Source: an uncultured Lachnospiraceae bacterium (GTDB taxonomy: Bacteria; Bacillota; Clostridia; Lachnospirales; Lachnospiraceae). Taken from it: a stretch of 61,126 nt of DNA. The notes under the pieces were generated by a model. The model did not search any database and was not told the DNA's origin. It saw only the letters and a program-made list of their open reading frames with translations. Each line of letters starts with the position of its first letter. Position 1 is the stretch's first letter. The stretch covers positions 1 through 61,126 of the forward strand of contig URCR01000013.1 of NCBI GenBank assembly GCA_900546325.1, written 5' to 3'. Position numbers and translations under genes: made by a program. Of the stretch, positions 42,281 through 49,665 are shown one piece after another.

Positions 42281-42297
42281 GTTCCGAATTTCGGAAC
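42281..42297. promoter_or_regulatory. 17-bp palindrome, copy 15, extended
   Basis: GTTCCGAATTTCGGAAC extended by AGCT on the left and AGCT on the right to a 12-bp arm palindrome. No T tract follows, so it is a poor terminator. Confidence 0.8.
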
Positions 42298-42422
42298 AGC
42301 TAAATATGTTCTTTCAATCAATTTTTTTGGGTAGGACAAGCAGAAGAAAGGTGCTGCCTGCCCTAAAAAAAATGCTGTAATTGGAACCTAAAAGGTCCAC
42401 ATTTATTATATCTAAAAGTGAA

Positions 42423-42554
42423 ATGAAAAGCAAGAAGAAAATCAAAAAAATAGTGGTGGTAGTAATAGTAATATACTTTATCGGGAGAGAGGGTAAAAAT
42501 CGCGCAGGCGGTAAAAGTAACGCCACAAGGATGTTTAAAACATATCATATTTGA
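42423..42554 (+). CDS. Possible small membrane peptide, 43 aa
   Basis: A frame in the 398-base gap after the coupling protein begins MKSKKKIKKIVVVVIVIYFI, a basic start plus hydrophobic stretch, and continues with a basic tail. The ribosome site (AAAAGTG) is weak, so this is tentative. The rest of the gap upstream holds no convincing gene. Confidence 0.25.
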   Translation: MKSKKKIKKIVVVVIVIYFIGREGKNRAGGKSNATRMFKTYHI

Positions 42555-42575
42555 GGATAAAATTGTTAAAAAAGG

Positions 42576-42604
42576 TTGACAAATAAGCTCAATGAGCCTA
42601 TAAT
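42576..42604 (+). promoter_or_regulatory. Consensus promoter with internal operator, cargo operon 1
   Basis: TTGACA, 17 bases, TATAAT: a perfect sigma-A promoter. The spacer contains the palindrome GCTCA-A-TGAGC (42587-42597), positioned for a repressor. It precedes the acidic-protein gene. Confidence 0.8.
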
Positions 42605-42667
42605 GTAATTAACGATAAGGAACAGAAACAATAAAAAAAGAATCTAAAAAAGAAAGGAAAAAACAAT

Positions 42668-42976
42668 ATGAAAATTTTAGTAAATGGAACAGAGAAAGAA
42701 TTAGAGGCAATCGGTGTAAATGGAATTGAATGGACAAACGACTTACTTGGGAATTATGATGCTCTTCATTACAACAATGACTTAGAAGAATACATTATGA
42801 CGGAAGAAGAATTTGCGTGGTGGGAGCCAGTGGTTGAAACACTCAACAAGATCAATGCGTTAGAGGCAGCACTTGATGAAGAAGCAAGAGAAGAGTATGA
42901 AGCAGAATGCTGGCCATCAGATCTTGATGATGAAGTAAATGCGAAGTTGGAGTGGTTAGAAAATCATGAAGCATAA
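42668..42976 (+). CDS. Highly acidic small protein, candidate DNA mimic, 102 aa
   Basis: AAGAAAGGAAA precedes the ATG. About 30 of 102 residues are Asp or Glu and only about 7 are Lys or Arg; the C-terminal half (LDEEAREEYEAECWPSDLDDEVNAKLEW) is especially negative. The N-terminus (KILVNGTEKELEAIGVNGIEWTNDLLGNYDALHY) is compact. Size and charge fit ArdA-like antirestriction or other DNA-mimic inhibitors, but I cannot align it to one. First gene under a repressible promoter. Confidence 0.55.
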   Translation: MKILVNGTEKELEAIGVNGIEWTNDLLGNYDALHYNNDLEEYIMTEEEFAWWEPVVETLNKINALEAALDEEAREEYEAECWPSDLDDEVNAKLEWLENHEA

Positions 42977-43601
42977 AACACAAAAATCTTGCCAAGTGTG
43001 CGGAAAGCCTTTTTATGGTTCTCAGGATTGCTTCTATTGTCCAGAATGTGCAAGGGAGAAAAAAATAGAATCAGTTGTTAAAATCAGAGTGTGCCAAGAG
43101 TGTGGTGTTGAGTTTTTTGGAGGTCCGAGAGCTAGGAGATGTCCTGATTGTGCGTACAAAGCAAAATTAGAAACATCCAGGCAACATAAGAGACGTGGCG
43201 CGCGCAGACCATTAGGAAGTATTGATAAATGCCTATGGTGTGGCGCAGAATACACGGTCATTTGTGGAAGACAGAAATATTGCTCTGATAAGTGCCAGCG
43301 TGAGGCTGTCCTTGCGTGGCAAAGAGAGCATAAGAAAGGATATAACAAGGCATCCGGGCAAGATATCAAGCATCGAACAAGACGGAAACAGCCGAAAAAG
43401 ATATGTGTATATTGCGGACGAACTTTTACAAGTGATAAACCGACGAATCTGTGCTCTGAATATTGCAGAAAAGAGCAGAGGAAAATAACGCAATGCATCG
43501 CAGACATCAACCGAGGAAAAAAACGCAATATGCAAACATATATAGATAAGAGAGAAAAATACCGTAATGAGATAAAAGAAATAGCGAAAAGCAAAGAGTG
43601 A
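42966..43601 (+). CDS. Multi-zinc-ribbon protein, 211 aa
   Basis: Four Cys clusters: CQVCGKPFYGSQDCFYCPEC, CQECGVEFFGGPRARRCPDC, CLWCGAEYTVICGRQKYCSDKC and CVYCGRTFTSDKPTNLCSEYC. Basic linkers lie between and after them. This design is common in phage and plasmid proteins that bind nucleic acids. It overlaps the acidic gene by 11 bases, so a basic and an acidic protein are made together. Confidence 0.7.
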   Translation: MKHKTQKSCQVCGKPFYGSQDCFYCPECAREKKIESVVKIRVCQECGVEFFGGPRARRCPDCAYKAKLETSRQHKRRGARRPLGSIDKCLWCGAEYTVICGRQKYCSDKCQREAVLAWQREHKKGYNKASGQDIKHRTRRKQPKKICVYCGRTFTSDKPTNLCSEYCRKEQRKITQCIADINRGKKRNMQTYIDKREKYRNEIKEIAKSKE

Positions 43602-43614
43602 TAGGAGAAAGTTT

Positions 43615-43797
43615 GTGGAGAACCGATTTTTGGAAGTATTTATAAACTCCGGGATGAATCAAACGGAATTTACTAAGTTTTTTAATATACCATACAGAAC
43701 TGTAACGGGATGGAAAAATGGAGAACGAAGTTGCCCGGAGTATCTAATTGAATTGATGGAATATAAACTAAAAAAAGAAAAAGTCTGGAAGGAATAA
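43615..43797 (+). CDS. Small helix-turn-helix regulator, 60 aa
   Basis: GTG start after GATAGGAGAAAG. Residues 14-42 (MNQTEFTKFFNIPYRTVTGWKNGERSCPEYLIEL) form an XRE-like helix-turn-helix. A protein this small is essentially the DNA-binding domain, similar in size to Aca regulators of anti-CRISPR operons. It probably binds one of the two operator-promoters beside it. Confidence 0.7.
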   Translation: MENRFLEVFINSGMNQTEFTKFFNIPYRTVTGWKNGERSCPEYLIELMEYKLKKEKVWKE

Positions 43798-43811
43798 TCC
43801 AGACTTTTTCA
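43781..43811 (+). terminator. Terminator of cargo operon 1
   Basis: AAGTCTGGA / TCCAGACTT with an 8-base loop, flanked by A5 and T5; overlaps the last codons of the HTH gene. Confidence 0.8.
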
Positions 43812-43831
43812 AATTTTATTTCATTTTTCTA

Positions 43832-43860
43832 TTGACTTTACGCCTATATAGGCGTATAAT
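43832..43860 (+). promoter_or_regulatory. Promoter with 18-bp perfect palindromic operator, cargo operon 2
   Basis: TTGACT, 17 bases, TATAAT. The spacer is almost entirely the perfect palindrome TACGCCTATATAGGCGTA (43839-43856). This drives the operon containing the Cas8c-like gene and would be shut off by a dimeric repressor. Confidence 0.85.
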
Positions 43861-43894
43861 AAAATCATAAGATAAAGCAAAGGAGATACGAAAG

Positions 43895-44299
43895 ATGAAA
43901 AAATATAACTTATCAGAAATTATGAAAAGAGCATGGGAAATGGTTAAAAAAGCAGGATTCGGACTCTCCGAAGCTTTAAAAAAATCATGGAAGGAAGCAA
44001 AGGAAATGAAAGAAGCAATTAAAAATGTAGTAGTTAGACACTTTGAAAGTTACAATCCAAGAAGATACAGTACACCGTGGGTTTGCTTAATGACAGAAAC
44101 CGGTACTTATAACTTTTCCGAAAAAATTGGAATGTACACTGGAGAAAAAGGCGATGAGGGCGACCTAGTAATTTTTAACCCTTTAAAAGATCAGGTATAT
44201 GGGTATGGTCAAAAAGATTATAGAGGGAACCACACAGAAAAATGTTGTATCAAATGGGATGGGGAAAAATTTATCGAGTGTGATAAACTCGGAAGATAA
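43895..44299 (+). CDS. Hypothetical protein, 134 aa
   Basis: AAAGGAGATACG precedes the ATG. The first 45 residues are amphipathic and basic (IMKRAWEMVKKAGFGLSEALKKSWKEAKEMKEA), a pattern seen in phage and plasmid proteins of unknown role; a beta-rich domain follows (STPWVCLMTETGTYNFSEKIGMYTG ... CCIKWDGEKFIECDKL). It is co-transcribed with the Cas8c-like gene 50 bases downstream and may act with it. Confidence 0.6.
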   Translation: MKKYNLSEIMKRAWEMVKKAGFGLSEALKKSWKEAKEMKEAIKNVVVRHFESYNPRRYSTPWVCLMTETGTYNFSEKIGMYTGEKGDEGDLVIFNPLKDQVYGYGQKDYRGNHTEKCCIKWDGEKFIECDKLGR

Positions 44300-44348
44300 T
44301 ATTATTCGCAGCTGCCCTATCGGCTATACGGGGAGGAAGGGGAAGAAC

Positions 44349-45191
44349 ATGAGTTTAGGTATTGTATGGGAAGGTCTCATCAAAGCATATGACTCTTTAC
44401 TAGATAAAGGAGCTAAAATTTGTCCGATTGCGCATACTTATATCACTGTTCATATCGGCGTATTGATAAATAAAAACGGGGAATTTTTATGCGCAAAGGC
44501 TCCGGACATAAAAGGGGAGCTAGTATCAGTTCCTTGCACGGTTGAATCCGGGCGCAGAACAAGTGGAGACCACCCGCATTTGCTCCACGACAATTTGTGC
44601 TATGTTGCCCCTTATGGCAAAAACAATAAACGACACAAAGCATACCTGGAACAATTGAAGGGATACGTTGAACGCAATCCAGGCGACCTATTTGCTAATG
44701 CTATATACAATTATGTAAAGACCGGAAATATCTTGAATGATTTAAAAGATATCTTACAGAATATTAAGCTTGGTATCCCAACAGAAAAAATGAACATCGC
44801 TTTTTGTGTATACGGTCTCGAAAATGAGGGAGTAGATCTTGATTGGACAGAATATTACCTATCAACTTTGCCCAAAAACGGAGTTTGCTATGCAACTGGA
44901 AATCCTGACTATATTCCATCTGGATATCCAGCCTGTATCACTTCTTCATCTGGGAAAGAAAGATTATTTTTAAAAGACTCTGGAATAGGCTATATTGCAT
45001 CGCAAAAAATCATACATGCAATACAATACTTTGCTTACGCAGCCGAGAACTCCTCCCGTGTGGAAGCCGAAACACATATCAAAGATTATACAGAAGGGTG
45101 CATCTCGGAGGGAGATTTAAAAATCTGGATAGATAAGAAGTATCCTGGAAAATGGAATCATTTTATAAGCCTATTAAAATCTTGTGATTAA
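44349..45191 (+). CDS. Stand-alone N-terminal half of Cas8c (Csd1), 280 aa
   Basis: The protein follows the start of type I-C Cas8c point by point: WEGLIKAYD, CPIAHTYITVHIGVLINKNGEFLCAKA (residues 25-51), VPCTVESGRRTSGDHPHLLHDNLCYVA (61-87), EYYLSTLPKNGVCYATG (168-184) and the amphipathic SQKIIHAIQYF segment (218-228). Full Cas8c proteins are about 550-650 residues and form the large subunit that reads the PAM in the I-C interference complex. Here the gene stops cleanly near the midpoint, has its own ribosome site (GGAAGGGGAAG) and no cas gene or repeat array is near. I infer a complex-poisoning anti-CRISPR or a repurposed Cas subunit. Confidence 0.82.
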   Translation: MSLGIVWEGLIKAYDSLLDKGAKICPIAHTYITVHIGVLINKNGEFLCAKAPDIKGELVSVPCTVESGRRTSGDHPHLLHDNLCYVAPYGKNNKRHKAYLEQLKGYVERNPGDLFANAIYNYVKTGNILNDLKDILQNIKLGIPTEKMNIAFCVYGLENEGVDLDWTEYYLSTLPKNGVCYATGNPDYIPSGYPACITSSSGKERLFLKDSGIGYIASQKIIHAIQYFAYAAENSSRVEAETHIKDYTEGCISEGDLKIWIDKKYPGKWNHFISLLKSCD

Positions 45192-45231
45192 GTATTTTAG
45201 ATAAGCATAGTAGAGAAAGAAGGTAATTAAA

Positions 45232-45441
45232 ATGAAAAATAATTTAAGTCGTGTGAAAAATTTAAGAACATCTCTCAATATTACGCAGCAAGAACTTGCG
45301 AATCGTGCAGGTATCAACCTCCGTCAGATACAAAAATACGAATCCGGAGAATATGACATAGGGAATATGACTCTAAAAAATGCAATTGCGCTGTCAGACG
45401 CTCTAGGCTGCGATATAAAGGAGCTGCTGAAAAGTGATTGA
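45232..45441 (+). CDS. XRE-family helix-turn-helix regulator, 69 aa
   Basis: A single-domain Cro/CI-type HTH: SLNITQQELANRAGINLRQIQKYESG at about residues 14-39, then a hydrophobic core helix set ending ALGCDIKELLKSD. AAGAAGGTAATT precedes the ATG. Directly downstream of the Cas8c-like gene, it is the natural candidate to bind the 18-bp operator at the head of this operon. Confidence 0.82.
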   Translation: MKNNLSRVKNLRTSLNITQQELANRAGINLRQIQKYESGEYDIGNMTLKNAIALSDALGCDIKELLKSD

Positions 45442-46081
45442 TTTGATCGGTAAAAAAATTGGTAAACTCACAGTTGTCAGAAAAACAAGCGAAATAAAAA
45501 ATGGATCTATAGTGTGGGAATGCAAGTGTGATTGTGGGAAAACACGACTTGTAACATCTAGGGAATTAAACAGTGGTAGGGTAAAGAGTTGTGGTTGTCT
45601 CAGAAAAGAAAGGTATGACTTAGTCGGCGAAAGATTTGGTGAACTAACCGTCATAAAATTGGAAACACTAGGATCTCATCGGACATTCCTTTGCAGATGT
45701 GACTGCGGAAATGAAATTTCCGTGCGCGGAGACAGTCTCAGGCGTGGGAAAACAGTGAGCTGCGGATGTGCCAAAAGTAGTAAGTCAAAAATAGAGGCGC
45801 TTAAATCCGGAAGAAAATTGCAAGATCATACTTCTTCCGTCTTTTACAAAGGAACAGTATCCAAAAATAATACCACAGGATTTAATGGTGTATCTTTGGT
45901 GAATGGAAAATATCGAGCCTCTATAGGTTATAAAAATAAAATGTATTACCTGATATCTGACAGTGATATAGAGATTGCAAAAACTGTAAGAAGAGAAGCG
46001 GATGAAGCTGTAAAAAATGGAGTATTCGAAGAATGGTTGCAACAATTTAGAAATGATAATAAAACGAAATCACGGAGGTAA
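45434..46081 (+). CDS. AP2-type DNA-binding protein with paired Cys repeats, 215 aa
   Basis: GTG start overlapping the regulator. Two repeats of a small domain (LIGKKIGKLTVVRKT ... CKCDCGKTRLVTSRELNSGRVKSCGC and LVGERFGELTVIKLE ... CRCDCGNEISVRGDSLRRGKTVSCGC) each hold four Cys. The C-terminus NTTGFNGVSLVNGKYRASIGYKNKMYYL is an AP2/ERF-like DNA-binding domain. Such proteins occur in phages and elements next to homing nucleases, but no nuclease motif is visible here. Confidence 0.75.
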   Translation: MIDLIGKKIGKLTVVRKTSEIKNGSIVWECKCDCGKTRLVTSRELNSGRVKSCGCLRKERYDLVGERFGELTVIKLETLGSHRTFLCRCDCGNEISVRGDSLRRGKTVSCGCAKSSKSKIEALKSGRKLQDHTSSVFYKGTVSKNNTTGFNGVSLVNGKYRASIGYKNKMYYLISDSDIEIAKTVRREADEAVKNGVFEEWLQQFRNDNKTKSRR

Positions 46082-46085
46082 TAAA

Positions 46086-46340
46086 ATGCAAAGAAGTATT
46101 GTTGATTTATTTGAGGACGCACTACATTCCGAAGATTATCAATTTAAAATTTCCTTTTTGGTCGGCGGTTTGGTATCGTATGAATCGAATGATACTGCCG
46201 AAAAACAAGCTCAATCTACTGAATATCTTGAAGAAATTCTTAATTACATTAAGTCTCTCAATGAAGATGATCGCGAAAAAAGCGAATTTATCCATCATAT
46301 CACAGAGACGATTGAGAGATACTTGAATTGGGAACCGTAA
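46086..46340 (+). CDS. Acidic hypothetical protein, 84 aa
   Basis: The ATG follows CGGAGGTAATAAA. The product (MQRSIVDLFEDALHSEDYQFKISFLVGGLVSYESND ...) is helical and acidic, last gene of cargo operon 2, followed by a terminator. It could be a small inhibitor protein, but no family is recognised. Confidence 0.6.
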   Translation: MQRSIVDLFEDALHSEDYQFKISFLVGGLVSYESNDTAEKQAQSTEYLEEILNYIKSLNEDDREKSEFIHHITETIERYLNWEP

Positions 46341-46423
46341 ACCCAGTTTAAGGGAAAACTGCTAGAAGTTGATCAGATATTAAAGGGAAAAATTAGCACA
46401 ACAAAATAAGTAAAAGGAAATGA

Positions 46424-46455
46424 GGCAGAGCTGATCATACATAAATCGCTCTGCC
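46424..46455 (+). terminator. Terminator of cargo operon 2
   Basis: GGCAGAGC / GCTCTGCC with a 16-base loop, then TTATTTAT. Confidence 0.55.
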
Positions 46456-46591
46456 TTATTTATATATAAACAAAGAAAGGTTGTATTTATTATAGTTCAA
46501 GAAACAATCGTGTGATTCTTGTAAAAAACAATGTTTTTTAATAAAATACAGTAAAGAAATATATAGCTGACAAAGGACAGATTCATCACCT

Positions 46592-47632
46592 ATGAATAAC
46601 AAGGGAAAACATTTGACACTGGAAGAACGCAAGAGTATTGCAGCATTGGATGCACAAGGAAGATCTCCATATGCAATAGGAAAAATTATGAACCGAGCGA
46701 GTAATACAATCAGAAATGAATTGAGGAGGGGAACCGTTAAACAGATTATCAAGGAATACCAAGAAATAGAAATGTACTTTCCGGATACGGGAGAAAAGAA
46801 TTATAAGAAAAATCGTTGTAATTCCAAAAAAAGGGGAAAGAGAGAGCAGTGCGAGTCCTTTATAAAATTTGTTGAATTTGAAGTAAAAAAAGGAAAACGA
46901 TCTTTTGCTGCAGCAAGGGCAAAGGCATTGAGGCAGGGGATTTTTAAAGAATCTGAGGTTGTTAGTGTGGATACCCTTTACAGATATGCAGAAGAGGGGA
47001 AAATAAACCTGAAGGCGATAGACCTGCCGGAAAAAGTGATGAGGAAGAACAAACCTAAGAAGCATCACAGAGTAAATAAGAGACTAAAAGGAAAAAGTAT
47101 TGAAGAGCGACCGAAGACGGTCAATGACAGGGAAGAGTTCGGGCACTGGGAAATTGATTGTGTAATAGGAAAGAAAAGCAAAGACAAAGCGTTACTGACA
47201 TTAACAGAAAGACTTACAAGAAAAGAGATTATACGTCGGATCCCGAAAAAGAATGCAAAATCAGTACACCGTATTTTAAATCAGCTTAGGAGAGAACTGC
47301 CAGAATTTGATCGGGTATTTAAGAGTATTACAGCAGACAATGGGACAGAGTTTGCACGGCTCCACAAGTGGGGGAAGCGGGCAGGAGTGGATATCTACTA
47401 TGCACATCCATATTCTTCCTGGGAAAGAGGAGCGAATGAAAATGCAAACCATCTGATCAGGCGTTTTTTCCCGAAAGGAACAGAAGCAAAAGGGCTGACT
47501 AAAAAAAGAATCGAAGAGATCGAGAACTGGATCAATACACTATATCGAAAAATACTTGGATGGAGAACATCTGAGGAATACTATAGGGAAGAATTAGAAA
47601 AACTATTTTTACAAAGTATCCCATCCACATGA
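46592..47632 (+). mobile_element. IS30-family transposase, 346 aa
   Basis: N-terminal HTH (HLTLEERKSIAALDAQGRSPYAIGKIMNRASNTIRNELRRG), then the IS30 DDE domain: Asp in GHWEIDCVIGKKS, Asp in ITADNGTEF and Glu in SSWERGANENANHLIRRFFPKGT. The length is normal and the frame intact, so the enzyme could be active. It reads TATGAATAACAAGG at the start without a strong ribosome site. I could not define the terminal inverted repeats. It lies 212 bases from attR, where an integrase gene would usually be. Confidence 0.9.
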
Positions 47633-47681
47633 TAAGCAGGAAGAGGGTGGGAGGGAAAACTGAGAATTGTGCATATTGCTA

Positions 47682-47726
47682 AAAAAGGCGAAAAATGTAA
47701 AAAAACCTTTAAATTTTCGCCTTTTT
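47682..47726. terminator. Bidirectional terminator after the IS30 gene
   Basis: AAAAAGGCGAAAA / TTTTCGCCTTTTT, a 13-bp perfect stem working in both directions, insulating the chromosome from the element's right end. Confidence 0.75.
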
Positions 47727-47766
47727 GTGGTATAATAAATTATATCAAAAGAAAGCAAATCTAATG

Positions 47767-47791
47767 CAAACGCTGAATTTAACAGTGTTTG
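47767..47791. repeat. Inverted repeat near the right end
   Basis: CAAACGCTG / CAGTGTTTG (one mismatch) with a 7-base spacer, 53 bases inside attR. It could be a recombinase or excisionase binding site. Confidence 0.35.
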
Positions 47792-47843
47792 TGCACATTT
47801 CTAAATGCATAAAAAATAGTTCAAGTTATAATAAGAATCCCCG

Positions 47844-47856
47844 TTTTTGCAGAAAC
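47844..47856. other. Candidate attR core (13-bp direct repeat)
   Basis: TTTTTGCAGAAAC, identical to 2572-2584. It lies 24 bases before the -35 of the ylxM-ffh promoter, so integration leaves that promoter whole. Confidence 0.6.
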
Positions 47857-47879
47857 TAAAAAGTGTCAAGAAAAAATAC

Positions 47880-47908
47880 TTGACACCACATTTTTTTTGT
47901 TATATGAT
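47880..47908 (+). promoter_or_regulatory. Promoter of the ylxM-ffh operon
   Basis: TTGACA, 17 bases, TATGAT, 17 bases before the ylxM start, giving a very short leader. Confidence 0.7.
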
Positions 47909-47924
47909 ACCAAAGGTGATAAAA

Positions 47925-48269
47925 ATGAATGAGATCTTAGAACAGGCATTGCTGTATGATTTTTATGGAGAGCTTTTGACGGCACATCAGAAAAATATAT
48001 ATGAGCAGTTCGTGCTGGAGGACTTATCTTTGAGTGAAATCGCAGAAGATGCAGGAATCAGCAGACAGGGCGTACACGATTTGATCAAACGGTGTAACAG
48101 GACACTGGAGGGATATGAGTCGAAGCTCCATCTTGTAGAGAGATTTCTTTCCATTAAGGAAAAAGTTCACCGCATGAATACATTGTTAGAAGAGCAAGAG
48201 AAGATTGGCACGGAAGAGCTGATCCGAGAGATTAAAGGGATTTCTTCGGAGATCTTAGAGGAGTTGTAG
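47925..48269 (+). CDS. ylxM: YlxM/p13-like signal-recognition-particle operon protein, 114 aa
   Basis: Small sigma region 4-like HTH protein (YDFYGELLTAHQKNIYEQFVLEDLSLSEIAEDAGISRQGVHDLIKR) that always precedes ffh in Firmicutes. It modulates SRP GTPase activity or expression. AAAGGTGATAAAA precedes the ATG; ffh starts two bases after its stop. Confidence 0.93.
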   Translation: MNEILEQALLYDFYGELLTAHQKNIYEQFVLEDLSLSEIAEDAGISRQGVHDLIKRCNRTLEGYESKLHLVERFLSIKEKVHRMNTLLEEQEKIGTEELIREIKGISSEILEEL

Positions 48270-48270
48270 T

Positions 48271-49620
48271 ATGGCATTTGACAGTTTAACTGAAAAACTT
48301 CAAAATGTATTTAAGAACCTGAGAAGCAAGGGGCGTCTGACAGAGGAGGATGTCAAGCTTGCACTGCGGGAAGTAAAGATGGCGCTTTTAGAGGCGGATG
48401 TCAACTTCAAAGTTGTCAAAGGGTTTGTAAAAGATGTGCAGGAGCGTGCAGTCGGTCAGGACGTGATGAACGGTCTGAATCCGGGACAGATGGTGATCAA
48501 GATCGTAAATGAAGAATTGATCCGTCTGATGGGATCGGAGAGGACTGAGATCCAGCTGCAGCCGGGACAGGCGACTACCGTCATTATGATGGCTGGTCTT
48601 CAGGGAGCCGGTAAGACGACGACAACGGCGAAGATTGCAGGAAAGCTGAAGCTGAAAGGAAAGAAGCCGCTTCTTGTTGCGTGTGACGTATATCGTCCGG
48701 CAGCGATCAAGCAGTTACAGGTGAACGGTGAGAAGCAGGGCGTGGAAGTATTCTCCATGGGTGAGAATCACAAGCCGGTCAATATCGCCAAGGCAGCGAT
48801 GGAACATGCTGCAAAAAATGGAAACAATGTCGTGATCCTCGATACGGCAGGACGTCTTCACATTGATGAGGAGATGATGGAAGAACTTCAGGAAATTAAG
48901 GAACATGTGGAAGTTCATCAGACAATCCTTGTGGTCGATGCGATGACAGGTCAGGATGCAGTCAACGTAGCCAATGATTTCAATCAGAAGATCGGAATCG
49001 ACGGTGTTATCGTGACGAAGCTTGACGGAGATACAAGGGGCGGTGCTGCACTTTCTATCCGGGCAGTGACAGGAAAGCCGATTCTCTATGTCGGAATGGG
49101 TGAGAAACTTTCCGATCTGGAGCAGTTTTATCCGGATCGTATGGCATCCCGCATTCTTGGGATGGGAGATGTGCTCAGCCTGATCGAGAAGGTCGGAGAA
49201 GACATTGACGAAGACAAAGCAAGAGAGATGGGCAAGAAGATTAAGAAAGCCCAGTTTGATTTTGAAGACTATCTGGAGAGTATGAATCAGATGAAGAAGA
49301 TGGGCGGTCTGTCCAGTATCCTCAGTATGATGCCGGGAATGAACATGGCACAGATGAAGGGATTTGATTCTGAGGAAGGCGAGAAGAAGATGGCGCAGAT
49401 GGAAGCGATCATTTATTCCATGACTGTGAAAGAACGCCGGAATCCAGAGATTTTAAACCCATCAAGGAAGCACAGGATTGCGAAGGGCGCGGGGGTAGAC
49501 ATCAGTGAAGTCAACCGTATGATCAAGCAGTTTGAACAGTCCAAGAAGATGATGAAGCAGCTTCCGAATTTAATGGGCGGCAAAGGTGGTAAAAAAGGCA
49601 GATTCAAGCTTCCTTTTTAA
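48271..49620 (+). CDS. ffh: Signal recognition particle protein Ffh, 449 aa
   Basis: N domain, then the SRP GTPase G domain with GLQGAGKTTTTAK, DTAGRLHIDEEMM and TKLDGDTRGGAALS, and the Met-rich M domain (MNQMKKMGGLSSILSMMPGMNMAQMKG). It binds signal peptides on ribosomes and brings them to FtsY. Length is normal. Confidence 0.98.
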   Translation: MAFDSLTEKLQNVFKNLRSKGRLTEEDVKLALREVKMALLEADVNFKVVKGFVKDVQERAVGQDVMNGLNPGQMVIKIVNEELIRLMGSERTEIQLQPGQATTVIMMAGLQGAGKTTTTAKIAGKLKLKGKKPLLVACDVYRPAAIKQLQVNGEKQGVEVFSMGENHKPVNIAKAAMEHAAKNGNNVVILDTAGRLHIDEEMMEELQEIKEHVEVHQTILVVDAMTGQDAVNVANDFNQKIGIDGVIVTKLDGDTRGGAALSIRAVTGKPILYVGMGEKLSDLEQFYPDRMASRILGMGDVLSLIEKVGEDIDEDKAREMGKKIKKAQFDFEDYLESMNQMKKMGGLSSILSMMPGMNMAQMKGFDSEEGEKKMAQMEAIIYSMTVKERRNPEILNPSRKHRIAKGAGVDISEVNRMIKQFEQSKKMMKQLPNLMGGKGGKKGRFKLPF

Positions 49621-49665
49621 CACATAGATAACAAATTTTAAGAGAAAGATGAAGAGGTGAATGAA

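Noticed and set aside
3916..42297. The 17-bp palindromes as transcription terminators
   Set aside because: Their stems are short with almost no loop, none is followed by a T tract and many sit before or inside genes.
42966..46340. A prophage remnant
   Set aside because: Some proteins look phage-like, but there are no capsid, tail, terminase or lysis genes; the block fits cargo of the conjugative element.
46492..47825. ATAGTTCAAG at 46492 and 47816 as a target duplication around the IS30 copy
   Set aside because: IS30 elements make 2-3 bp duplications, and the bases just inside these copies do not form inverted repeats. Probably chance.
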